This document shows, in pieces, positions 8,238 to 15,846 of a stretch of 64,000 nucleotides of DNA (the stretch's first letter is position 1; each line of letters starts with the position of its first letter). A model generated the notes under the pieces. It was not told the origin of the DNA, did no database searches, and worked only from the letters and a program-made list of their open reading frames with translations. Source of the DNA: JACKBK01 sp963707275. Lineage in GTDB: Bacteria; Chloroflexota; Anaerolineae; JAAEKA01. A program made the translations under genes and the position numbers. Where the stretch lies: contig CAVPPH010000001.1 in the NCBI GenBank assembly GCA_963707275.1, forward strand, positions 930,001-994,000, written 5' to 3'.

Positions 8238-9357
8238 TCAGTCAAGTTTGCCGGGGCGAACGGAAAGCAGGTAGGCGCCGGGGTTGCCGCCGAGATTCTG
8301 GACGACGATGACGTGGGTGCCGCTGGTTTCCGCCTCGAACGTCAGCAGGGCATCGGTGCCGAAGACGCCGCGGCCACTGTCGTCGTCGGAGACCAGATCC
8401 GCCTCGGTTGCCGACTCGTCGCCCATCAACACCATAGGATCGAGGTGGATCGAATCGACCGCCACATCCACCACATCGCCACGTTCCAGCTCGATGAGAA
8501 AGACGTCATTGTCGCCGTAGTAATCGATCGCACCGGTCACGGTCTGCCCGATTGCCAGCGTCTGCATGTCGTCCGTATCGTCCAGAATCGTGCCGCGCTG
8601 CCCCAATCCGTCGGAATCTTCGCCGGAGATAATTTGTCTGACGCGCTGGCAGCGCGTCGGCTGAGTTCAGGGCCAGCCCGAATGCGCCCGGCATGCCGAA
8701 CCAGAAGGTCGGAACGCCGATGACGTCGCCATTGCCTGACACCAGCACGCCGCCGCTTTGCCCGCCGACCGTAGACGCGTCGGTCTGGTAGTAGGTCAGA
8801 TCAGCGGCGGGCCAGCGACGTATGTTGGACAGCAGGCCGGTGGCCAGCGTTGGCTGGGGAAACACCTCCGATTCGCCGGGGTAGCCGATCAGATAGACGG
8901 GCGAGCCGACCGCCGTCATCACGTCTTGTGTCAGCTCCAGCGGCGGGGCATCGGTCTCGACCGGGCCGATCACTGCCAGATCAGCCAACATGTCGACGTC
9001 CACCACCGGCGCGTCGATCAGTTCGTTGCCGTCAGGCAGGGCGATACGCACTACCCTGAATGGCGAGACGACGTGGTTGTTGGTGACGATGTATTTCTCG
9101 CCGTCCACCTCGACCACGAAGCCGCTGCCTGTGCCCCAGTCGGTTTCGATGTAGACGACCGAAGGCGCGACCCGTTCGTAGATGCTGGTCGGTGAGTTGC
9201 CCTCCAGCGGGACGGGAACCGGTACAGCCTGCACCGGCGGCACAGGCACCTCCTCTGCTGTGTTGAAGGGCCGCGGGATGCTGAGCAGGTTGCAGCCGGT
9301 CAGCAGGGCCAATCCGGCCAGAGCTGCGATGGCGACGACGATTTGCTGGTTAGCCAT
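8238..9357 (-). CDS. Secreted trypsin-like serine protease with PPC domain (one frameshift)
   Basis: Exported lipoprotein protease. The signal sequence ends in LLTGC with lipid Cys22; a Pro/Val linker follows to about residue 50. The chymotrypsin/HtrA-type domain carries the catalytic triad H95 (TNNHVV), D126 (LADLAVIG) and S201 (VGGQSGGVL). A shift near 8640 separates it from the C-terminal part. That part is an all-beta PPC-like domain: QTLAIGQTVTGAIDYYGDND, then a TFEAETSGTHVIVVQN strand set. The start at 9357 has AAGGAGA upstream. The C-terminal domain probably binds surfaces or is processed during maturation. No PDZ domain is present, unlike DegP. Confidence 0.85.
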
Positions 9358-9379
9358 GAGGTCTCCTTTTGCGCCATTG

Positions 9380-9444
9380 AGGTGACAGTCACTCCAATGA
9401 CTGGTCATCTGGCGGGCGGCTGCTGAAAAGTGACTGTCGCCTGT
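9380..9444. repeat. Palindromic repeat, GGTGACAGTCACT family, copy 1
   Basis: Arms AGGTGACAGTCACT and AGTGACTGTCGCCT frame a short interior containing TGGCGGGCGGCTGCTGAAA. A second copy lies at 38398-38464. Confidence 0.75.
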
Positions 9445-9456
9445 CCAGATGCGATG

Positions 9457-9485
9457 TTGAAAATGTTGGCCGCCCGGCGTATAAT
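9457..9485 (+). promoter_or_regulatory. Promoter of a leaderless gene
   Basis: TTGAAA, exact 17-base spacer, TATAAT at 9480-9485. The ATG of the next gene is at 9492, six bases after the -10 box and at the expected transcription start, and there is no ribosome site. Confidence 0.75.
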
Positions 9486-9491
9486 GCCAGC

Positions 9492-10079
9492 ATGAATGAA
9501 CTTGCGTTGGTCCTGGTCGAGGTGTTGCGGCGGCCCACCCCGGCTGCGTTGGTCAGTTTACAAGAAGCGCTGCTGGCAGCTGCGCCTGCGGGTGTCGGCC
9601 GTTCTGAATCGCTTGCCACTGCTGCCGCGTTTCACGACTATCTGCTGGATTTGCAGAGCAAGCTGTCGGCCCGCCAGTTCAGCGAGGTGGCATCATGGCT
9701 GGACGTCGCTGGAATGGGTCTGGTGGCGTTTGAAAACGTCATCAGCGGGCAGGCGACCGATCTTCGTAGCCTGCTTACCAGCCTGCTGGCTGAGAGCGCC
9801 ATGGTCGCCGCCAGCCGCCAGCACGTCAAGGCCTGGGAGGCTGAGGCCCGGTTGCCGCACGATCGGGCGGCCTGGTTCCTGCGCGAGGCTTACTGGCAAT
9901 TGTCGGAGCGTACACAGCCGCACTTGCCGGCGGAAGAACGCCTGGCGCGTCTGCGTTCATTGGTGACGCCAGCCGCTACAGCCGCGGTGTCCAGCGAGCG
10001 GATCGTGCTGCTGGGCCAGCTATTCCAGGTCCTGCTTCTGGTTCAGGTCAGTCCCTTCGTGCCGGCCGCTCACGCCTGA
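9492..10079 (+). CDS. Hypothetical helical protein
   Basis: I do not recognise this 195-residue protein. It is rich in Ala, Leu and Glu, appears all-alpha, has no signal sequence or convincing membrane segment, and has no Cys or His clusters. The middle (LLDLQSKLSARQFSEVASWL) and the segment AEARLPHDRAAWFLREAYWQ look like amphipathic helices. The start is supported by a strong promoter whose -10 box is six bases away, making the mRNA leaderless. It converges with, and overlaps by ten bases, the ferredoxin gene on the other strand. Confidence 0.7.
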   Translation: MNELALVLVEVLRRPTPAALVSLQEALLAAAPAGVGRSESLATAAAFHDYLLDLQSKLSARQFSEVASWLDVAGMGLVAFENVISGQATDLRSLLTSLLAESAMVAASRQHVKAWEAEARLPHDRAAWFLREAYWQLSERTQPHLPAEERLARLRSLVTPAATAAVSSERIVLLGQLFQVLLLVQVSPFVPAAHA

Positions 10080-10510
10080 TCGTCGGCGGCAGCTTGCATG
10101 GCGGCCTGGATGCGCGCTCGTTCAGCGGCGCGTACGTTGTCAAGGCGCTTCTCGATCTGTTTGTACTCTGTGACTTCAGCGGGATAGCCGCCGGTGTCCT
10201 TGTTGTTGCCGGGCGGAAGGGGAAACAGCAGCCGCTGCACTGGCCGGTCGTTGAGCAGGTGTTCCTCGAACAGCTCATCGGCGTCTTCAATCTGCACGCC
10301 GCTGTACCACACATCATCCGGGTAGATCACGACATTGGGGCCGTGGCCGCACTGATTGAGACAGCCTGCGCGATTGATGCGCACCTCGTCGCGCAGGCCC
10401 GCTTCGGCGACGCGCTGCTTGAGCCGCTTCAGCAGCCCTTCGGTGTCACCGTCGAAACCGCAGTACGGCCCGTAGGTGCAGATAAATACATGTTTGCGGA
10501 ACTGGCCCAA
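10070..10510 (-). CDS. Thioredoxin-like 2Fe-2S ferredoxin
   Basis: Soluble electron carrier of the thioredoxin-fold [2Fe-2S] ferredoxin family (related to the NuoE C-terminal domain and Shethna-type ferredoxins). Cluster cysteines are C11 and C17 in FICTYGPYCGF and C50 and C54 in NRAGCLNQCGHGPNVVIYPD, the family signature. The strand WYSGVQIEDADELFEEHL completes the fold. The last 50 residues are an unusual charged helical extension (KQIEKRLDNVRAAERARIQ). The start is TTG, with GAGG upstream. A promoter is readable 30-58 bases upstream. Electron donor and acceptor are unknown. Confidence 0.85.
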   Translation of the reverse strand: MGQFRKHVFICTYGPYCGFDGDTEGLLKRLKQRVAEAGLRDEVRINRAGCLNQCGHGPNVVIYPDDVWYSGVQIEDADELFEEHLLNDRPVQRLLFPLPPGNNKDTGGYPAEVTEYKQIEKRLDNVRAAERARIQAAMQAAADDQA

Positions 10511-10539
10511 AACGCCACCTCGAAAAGAATTTCACAGGC

Positions 10540-10568
10540 AGTATAGGCGGGAAGCACAGGTCTGTCAA
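10540..10568 (-). promoter_or_regulatory. Promoter of the ferredoxin gene
   Basis: On the minus strand: TTGACA, 17-base spacer, TATACT with the -10 at 10540-10545. It gives a leader of roughly 25 bases before the TTG start. Confidence 0.75.
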
Positions 10569-11150
10569 CCATTGCGGTGAATCAATCTGTCATCGGTGTC
10601 GAGTTGTACCTGCGGCTGCGGGATTGACGGTGTGTAGTAATATCAACCAGCAATTTCATATATGGCACGGAGTTCGAGGCTCTAGCTGGCTTGAGTGGAC
10701 GCGACTTCGGTTGAGGGTCCCGGCTAAATCCTCAACTCCGCCCAGTGATAGCGCATATTTGGAGTCGCTGTACTTCAACACAAGGATTGGACAGGCCGCG
10801 GTAAGTGTGTTAGAATCACTACGGTTTTTGTTATCGTGACAAAACATGCTGCAACGTCACAAAGATTTGATGCAGAGGGAGTTGGCAGACCGGTCGCCTC
10901 GCTTTAGAGACGACAGGTTGATTGACAGAACATGCAGGAAGACATTGGCTGCGGGGCGACAGGCCGCACATGATTTCGTTTTTGCCCTCAGTGCTTCCAT
11001 CGGCTGGGATATCCTCTCTCAACCTCCCGTTCGAATTCAACCTATTGACCGACGTTGCTTCAACCACTGTGGTGGTCACGAGGCGCCGCTGCTTTGCGGT
11101 ACCTGCCTGTGCCTGTCACGGATTTCGAGAGGAGTCAACGTAGAGAAAAC
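10569..11150. other. Long intergenic region before the PHP gene
   Basis: About 580 bases without a convincing gene. Its base composition is less GC-rich than the flanks. Open frames here have no family signature and irregular codon use. One rightward promoter-like pair is seen: TTGGAC at 10787-10792, an 18-base spacer and TAGAAT at 10811-10816. If used, the PHP gene would have a leader of over 300 bases. Confidence 0.5.
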
Positions 11151-13073
11151 GTGTCCAGATCACAACGAAATAGTAGTAGCAGTAAGGCCAAGCGCCAATG
11201 GTGGGCAATAGATTTGCATCTGCACTCCATGGCATCGGCCGACTGGAAGGAGCCAGGCGCAACCTGGCTGGATTGGTTGTATAAATGCGAGCAGCGCGGG
11301 CTGGATGTGGTGGCAATCACCGATCATAATACCGTCGCTGGCATCGCAAGTTTGCGGGCAGAGATCGAAAGGCTGCAATGGCTTGAGATTGAAAACCGCC
11401 TGCGCCCCAACGAGCGCCGTCAACTGGATGAATATCGTCGATTGGGCGACAAGATCCTGGTTCTGCCAGGCTTCGAGTTTACGGCAACATTTGGTTTCCA
11501 TATTATCGGCCTCTTTCCCCCTGAGACGTCGGTTCGCCAACTCGAGCACATTCTGCTCGACCTGAACGTGCCGCCTGATCGGCTCGACGGTGGGTCCACC
11601 GAAGTCGGCGCCAGTGCGGACGTATTGACCGCGTATCGCGTCATCCACGCAGCCGGTGGTATCGTCATCGCAGCGCACGCCAACTCGACCCACGGCGTCG
11701 CCATGCGCGATTTCCCGTTTGGTGGGCAGACCAAGATCTCCTATACCCAGGATCCGCATCTGCACGCGCTGGAGGTCACCGACCTGGAGAGCCGCAGCAC
11801 GCGCTCCACGGCCCGCTTCTTCAACGGGTCGAAGCCGGAGTATCCGCGACGGATGCACTGCATTCAAGGCTCAGATGCTCATCTGATCAACCGCGACCTG
11901 AACGACAAGAATCGACTGGGCATCGGTGAGCGGGTCACCGAGATTCAACTCACCGGGCCGGTTTCCTTTGCGGCCATCAAGAAGGTTTTTGAGTCCAGTG
12001 ATTTCGCTCAGACGCGTCCCTTTCGGCGACGCAACGAACCCTTCGACCACGTAACCGAAGCGCGCCAACAGGGGCCGAGCATCGTTCAGTCGTTCCATGA
12101 GCGCGTAACACGCCAGGGCGGCCGCTTGTTTGCTGTCCTCAGCGATGTTGTCGCGTTTGCTAACACCCAGGGTGGCACGGTCTATGTCGGCGCTGGCACC
12201 CATGCGGGGCCGCCGCTGGGCGTGGACGACCCGGACGAGACCATCATCGCGCTGCGGGCGGAGATCGAGAGCAAGGTTGTCCCGCCGTTGGAGGTTGAGA
12301 TCGACGCGCTGGAGAGCCAGGGTCAGCAAGTACTGCGCATTCAGGTGCCGCCGGGCATCGAGCGTCCCTACTGTCTGGATGACAGTCGTATTTACCTGCG
12401 CCAGGAGGCAGACAGCGTGTTGGCCGTGCGCGACGAGATCGTGCAACTGGTGCGCCGGTCGCTGCTGGAAAGCGGCGATCTGGTCGAGGCGCCGGAGGCG
12501 GAGCCCGTTCCTGAAAAACCGGCCAGCAAACGCCGGCGCAGCAGCAAGCGCAGCACCAGCGCCGAGAAGCCAGCCGAGCCTGTCGCCGCCCAAGAACCGG
12601 GCGATGAGCCTGTGACCAAGGATCAGCCGGCCAAGCCGATTGATCCGGGCGAGAGGGTTGATCTGCGCGAGCAAGACGAGGACGAGCATGAGGCGCCGGC
12701 CAACGACGTCGATGGTGTGGCGCCGCCGACCATCGGCGTGCAAGTGGTGGATGTGAAAGATCGCGGCGGCACACGTTACTACACCATCCGCGACCTGCGC
12801 AATGGCAGCACCGTGCAAAACGTGACGCTCAAGTCGGCGCGCCGTCTGTGGCGTTACGCCATCAGCCAGCACGAGCAGAACCCGCCCGACGCCAAGAAGA
12901 TCGACTGGCGCGACGATGTGGCGCTGCTGCGGGCCGAGAAGCGCGCCGGCAAGCATCGCTACGATTTCGTGCAGCGTTTTCCCGACGGCACCATGGCGGT
13001 CTATTACGGTGTCACCGAAGAGGGCTGCGAAGAGCCGTGGCGCAGCTACCTGGTGGGAGCGGACGCCGAATAG
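11151..13073 (+). CDS. PHP phosphoesterase fused to AlbA_2 (Schlafen-like) domain
   Basis: Multidomain soluble protein of 640 residues. Residues 15-290 form a PHP metal-dependent phosphoesterase: H23-x-H25 in DLHLHS, D58-H59 in AITDHNT, E109 in PGFEF, H117, H176 in IAAHAN, and D242-x-H244 in GSDAH. This is a complete set of trinuclear-metal ligands. Residues 313-430 match AlbA_2, the Schlafen-like putative nucleic-acid-binding domain: E-x-GGRLFAVLSDVVAFANTQGG, VYVGAGTHAGPPLG, VPPLEVEI and SRIYLRQEA. Residues 440-540 are a highly charged, low-complexity linker with basic blocks (SKRRRSSKRS). Residues 545-640 form an unknown alpha/beta domain (YYTIRDLRNGSTVQNVTLKS). The GTG start is a choice; TTG at 11055 is possible. 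An RNA- or nucleotide-processing role is inferred. Confidence 0.8.
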   Translation: MSRSQRNSSSSKAKRQWWAIDLHLHSMASADWKEPGATWLDWLYKCEQRGLDVVAITDHNTVAGIASLRAEIERLQWLEIENRLRPNERRQLDEYRRLGDKILVLPGFEFTATFGFHIIGLFPPETSVRQLEHILLDLNVPPDRLDGGSTEVGASADVLTAYRVIHAAGGIVIAAHANSTHGVAMRDFPFGGQTKISYTQDPHLHALEVTDLESRSTRSTARFFNGSKPEYPRRMHCIQGSDAHLINRDLNDKNRLGIGERVTEIQLTGPVSFAAIKKVFESSDFAQTRPFRRRNEPFDHVTEARQQGPSIVQSFHERVTRQGGRLFAVLSDVVAFANTQGGTVYVGAGTHAGPPLGVDDPDETIIALRAEIESKVVPPLEVEIDALESQGQQVLRIQVPPGIERPYCLDDSRIYLRQEADSVLAVRDEIVQLVRRSLLESGDLVEAPEAEPVPEKPASKRRRSSKRSTSAEKPAEPVAAQEPGDEPVTKDQPAKPIDPGERVDLREQDEDEHEAPANDVDGVAPPTIGVQVVDVKDRGGTRYYTIRDLRNGSTVQNVTLKSARRLWRYAISQHEQNPPDAKKIDWRDDVALLRAEKRAGKHRYDFVQRFPDGTMAVYYGVTEEGCEEPWRSYLVGADAE

Positions 13074-13094
13074 CTGGTTCCGCATGAAACAAAT

Positions 13095-13132
13095 AACAGC
13101 GCCGAGGTTGATTTCCAACCTCGGCGCTGTTT
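13095..13132 (+). terminator. Terminator after the PHP fusion gene
   Basis: Hairpin AACAGCGCCGAGGTTG / CAACCTCGGCGCTGTTT with an ATTTC loop, 21 bases after the stop codon. Confidence 0.85.
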
Positions 13133-13442
13133 GATTCGAATGTGTTTGGAGTCACCGAACACGCGTCATTGCGAGGAGGCCGCCGGCGAAGCAATCTCGC
13201 CTCTGCTACGTGCGATCGCTGCGTCCCTCCGGGATGGTTCCTAATCGTTGGACACCTTTCTGGATACTCTCCCGGAGAGATCCTTCACTGACAATTCGAC
13301 ATCCTGTTGATCGCGTGTTCGACCCGTTCAGGATGACAGCGGTGAGTTACTTGCCAGGCGCATTGTGCCGCTCCATGGTGCACTCGCCAAGACTGTTTCA
13401 AGCACGCCAGTTGATACCGTGTCAGATGTGTCCTATCCCCTG
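13133..13442. repeat. Intergenic region with dispersed-repeat remnants
   Basis: Contains a half copy of the GTCATTGCGAGG palindrome (13165-13200, ending GAAGCAATCTCGC). It is followed by a second remnant with GAGATCCTTC near 13278 and GTTCAGGATGACA near 13327, a pair that resembles another common dispersed palindrome. No gene is seen. Confidence 0.65.
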
Positions 13443-14387
13443 TCAGCCGAGATACAGGACCGCCACCACCGCCAGCACCCACAGCACGCCGGTGATGAAC
13501 ATCGGCTTGTCCTGGAACACCAGCTCGTCCGGCGCGCCGCCCAGCTTCTTGACGTGAATCAGATAGAGGTAGCGGAACAGGCCGTAGAGCACGAAAGGGA
13601 TCGTCAGCATCATGCCGTGGTTGGCTGGCAGATTGACCGCTGAGAATGTGTAAAGCGAGTAAAACACTACCAGCGTCGACGTCACCAGCCCGATGAGCTG
13701 GTCGAGCAGCGGCACGGTATACTCGGCCAGGATGGCGCGGTGCGAGCCTGCGCCATTTTCCAGCAGCACCAGCTCGTGGCGCCGCTTGCCGAACCCCAGG
13801 AACAGCGCGCCGACCGCGATACAGAGGTAGAGCCAGGGCGAGAAGCGTTCCACCTGCACCACCGCCACGCCGCCCGCCACACGCAGTACAAAGCCGGCTG
13901 CAAGCACCAGCACGTCGATGATCACCAGGTTCTTGAGGTAGAAGGAGTAGGCGATCATCAGCACAAGGTAGCCATAGAGAATCAGGAAGAAGCCGCTGTC
14001 CAACCAGAGCGCCAGCGGGATGCAGGCAATGATCAGCACCACCGCTGCCACGACTGCAACGCGCGGGGACAGCTCACCGGCAGGCAACGGCCGGTTGCGT
14101 TTCTTGGGATGTAGCCGATCCTTCTCGATGTCGGCCAGGTCGTTGATCAGATAGACGGCGCTGGAGATCAGGCAGAATAGCGCAAACGCCACGGTTGTCC
14201 GCAGCAACAGCACCGGGTCGAACAACTTGCCGTCGAACACCAGCGGCGCGTAGACGACGACATTCTTGACCCACTGCTTGGGCCGCATGGTCTTGAGCAG
14301 CGCCTTGGCGGTTGCCGCCAGCGACTGTGATTTCGACGAATCGGAAGCCTGCGGAGCACCCGTCGGCAGGTTGATATCCTCGTTCAT
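13443..14387 (-). CDS. Decaprenyl-phosphate phosphoribosyltransferase-like UbiA enzyme
   Basis: Membrane prenyltransferase of the UbiA superfamily, closest in pattern to 5-phosphoribose-1-diphosphate:decaprenyl-phosphate transferase (DPPR synthase), which starts polyprenyl-phospho-arabinose formation in actinobacteria. Signatures are MRPKQWVKNVVVYAPL, the first Asp-rich motif NDLADIEKDRLHPKKRNRPL, the second motif region AYSFYLKNLVIIDVLVLAAG, and GFGKRRHELVLL. Nine or so helices are seen. At 314 residues it is of normal length. A minus-strand promoter (-10 at 14396) puts its transcription start within about two bases of the ATG. In this organism the product would feed a cell-envelope glycan; this is inferred. 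Confidence 0.85.
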   Translation of the reverse strand: MNEDINLPTGAPQASDSSKSQSLAATAKALLKTMRPKQWVKNVVVYAPLVFDGKLFDPVLLLRTTVAFALFCLISSAVYLINDLADIEKDRLHPKKRNRPLPAGELSPRVAVVAAVVLIIACIPLALWLDSGFFLILYGYLVLMIAYSFYLKNLVIIDVLVLAAGFVLRVAGGVAVVQVERFSPWLYLCIAVGALFLGFGKRRHELVLLENGAGSHRAILAEYTVPLLDQLIGLVTSTLVVFYSLYTFSAVNLPANHGMMLTIPFVLYGLFRYLYLIHVKKLGGAPDELVFQDKPMFITGVLWVLAVVAVLYLG

Positions 14388-14395
14388 GATGCCAG

Positions 14396-14424
14396 ATGAT
14401 ACCCAAAGGTACGATGCCCGTCAA
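14396..14424 (-). promoter_or_regulatory. Promoter of the UbiA-like gene
   Basis: Minus strand TTGACG, 17-base spacer, TATCAT with -10 at 14396-14401. The ATG lies eight bases downstream, so the mRNA is nearly leaderless. Confidence 0.65.
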
Positions 14425-14432
14425 TTCGGATG

Positions 14433-14461
14433 TTGACGAACCACGGGGCCGCGCTTATGAT
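14433..14461 (+). promoter_or_regulatory. Promoter of leaderless tlyA
   Basis: TTGACG, 17-base spacer, TATGAT at 14456-14461. The tlyA ATG is six bases later and no ribosome site is present. It is back to back with the UbiA-like gene promoter. Confidence 0.7.
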
Positions 14462-14467
14462 GGCGGC

Positions 14468-15298
14468 ATGACTTACACTCGATCCAAACCGGGGCGCCAA
14501 CGTATCGATCTGCTGCTGGTCGAACTCGGCCTGGCGGAGACACGTGAAAAAGCGCGGCCGCTGATCATGGCCGGCTCTGTGCTGGTCAACGACGAGCCGG
14601 CGACGAAGCCGGGCAAGGAAGTGCCGGTTACCAGCGACATCCGGCTGCGAAGCGAGCTGCCCTACGTCAGCCGCGGCGGGCTGAAGCTTGAAGCTGCGCT
14701 GGACGCGTTTGCAATTCATACGGATGGCGCGAATGCTGTGGATGTCGGCGCGTCCACCGGCGGATTTACGGACTGCCTCTTGCAGCGTGGCGCGGCGACG
14801 GTGGTTGCCATCGACGTCGGCTACGGCCAGTTCGCCTGGAAGCTGCGCCAGGACCCGCGGGTGACGGTGCTGGAACGCACCAATGTGCGCTACATGACCG
14901 GGCTGCCCGATGGCCGGCTGGTTGATCTGGCTGTTGTGGACGTGTCGTTCATCGGTCTGGAACTGGTGCTGCCGCCGGTTGCCAGCTTCCTGGTCGAAGG
15001 CGGATCGGCGGTTGTGCTCATCAAGCCGCAGTTCGAGGCGGGGCGGGAGCAGGTCGGCAAGGGCGGCGTGGTGCGTGATCCCGCTGTGCACGATGCCGTG
15101 TTGCGCCGCGTGCTGACCTGGGCTGAGCAGCAGGGCTGGCAGGTGCGCGGCCTGATTGCATCGCCGGTCATCGGTCCCAAGGGAAATGTGGAATTTCTGG
15201 CCTGGTTGACCAGTTCCGCACAGGCGCAGCCGACTGACCTCGACGCGCTGATCGCTGCTGCCCTGCCAGCCGCTGAAAACGAAGCGCCGCCCGGCTAG
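14468..15298 (+). CDS. tlyA: TlyA family rRNA 2'-O-methyltransferase
   Basis: SAM-dependent ribose methyltransferase that modifies 16S and/or 23S rRNA. Residues 5-65 are an S4 RNA-binding domain (RIDLLLVELGLAETREKARPLI, VLVNDEPATKPG). The FtsJ-like domain then starts at PYVSRGGLKLEAAL. The SAM motif is DVGASTGGFTDCLLQRGA, with later motifs DVGYGQFAWKL, ERTNVRYM, VDVSFIGL and LIKPQFEAGREQVGKGGVV. All are typical of TlyA. At 276 residues it is of normal length. The start at 14468 is chosen because a promoter places the transcript start there; an upstream in-frame ATG at 14396 would lie in the divergent promoter. Confidence 0.92.
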   Translation: MTYTRSKPGRQRIDLLLVELGLAETREKARPLIMAGSVLVNDEPATKPGKEVPVTSDIRLRSELPYVSRGGLKLEAALDAFAIHTDGANAVDVGASTGGFTDCLLQRGAATVVAIDVGYGQFAWKLRQDPRVTVLERTNVRYMTGLPDGRLVDLAVVDVSFIGLELVLPPVASFLVEGGSAVVLIKPQFEAGREQVGKGGVVRDPAVHDAVLRRVLTWAEQQGWQVRGLIASPVIGPKGNVEFLAWLTSSAQAQPTDLDALIAAALPAAENEAPPG

Positions 15299-15328
15299 GG
15301 CGAGCGCGCAACGAAGACAAATTTGTTC

Positions 15329-15385
15329 GTAGTAGCGGCTTCAGCCGCATCGGCCGTTCCTTGAGGCGGCTGAAGCCACTACTAC
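15329..15385. repeat. Palindromic repeat GTAGTAGCGGCTTCAGCCGC
   Basis: Twenty-base inverted arms at 15329-15348 and 15366-15385 with one mismatch and a 17-base loop. It lies between convergent tlyA and the small protein gene and may also end transcription. Confidence 0.8.
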
Positions 15386-15399
15386 AAGCGGATCCTGAG

Positions 15400-15817
15400 C
15401 TAGGCAGGTCGAATTCCCAGATAGGTCTGGCGACCGCCCAGCGTCTGGAGGATCATCTCCGGCTGTTTCCAGGGCAGGTATTCGTGCAACTGGTGGGCTG
15501 ACAGAGGCTGGTTGTCGTTGATCAGAAACACCCGGAAGACGGCCGTCGCCAGAGGAATGCGCTCATCGATGTAATCCGGCTGGCTGGCGCACTCCCGCTT
15601 CAGGCACTGGACCAGCGCGTCCGCCTCGATCACTTCGCCGGTGTCAGGGTTCACCCAGTCGACCATCTCAGTTTCGTCGAGAGAACTAAAGCGGCTGCGG
15701 CAGCCTTCGCAGAGCTGCTCCAGGAGGACCAGCCGGAAATTGCGACCGGCGTTATCCCACCAGTCGATGGTCGATATGAAATTTCGTGTCCAACGTTGGC
15801 TTCGACCAGATTGCCAT
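15400..15817 (-). CDS. Conserved small protein with CxxC motif (one frameshift)
   Basis: Unrecognised protein of about 138 residues. The C-terminal 88 residues are open from 15666. The reading clearly extends upstream as IDWWDNAGRNFRLVLLEQL followed by CEGCRSRFSSLDETEMVDWV, then shifts frame near 15770 to reach the ATG at 15817 (MAIWSKPTLDTKFHID), which has a GAGGT ribosome site. C-E-G-C plus QCLKRECAS could bind zinc. Later segments are PLATAVFRVFLINDNQPLSA and LGGRQTYLGIRP, which look like a small winged-helix end. The upstream gene on the same strand ends 29 bases before this start, so the two form an operon. Confidence 0.6.
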
Positions 15818-15846
15818 GATCTACCTCGGTACTAGTTGATGGTGCT

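Noticed and set aside
10624..11211. Small open frames between the ferredoxin and PHP genes
   Set aside because: No ribosome site, no signature, overlapping frames on both strands and irregular codon use. The stretch is left as intergenic.
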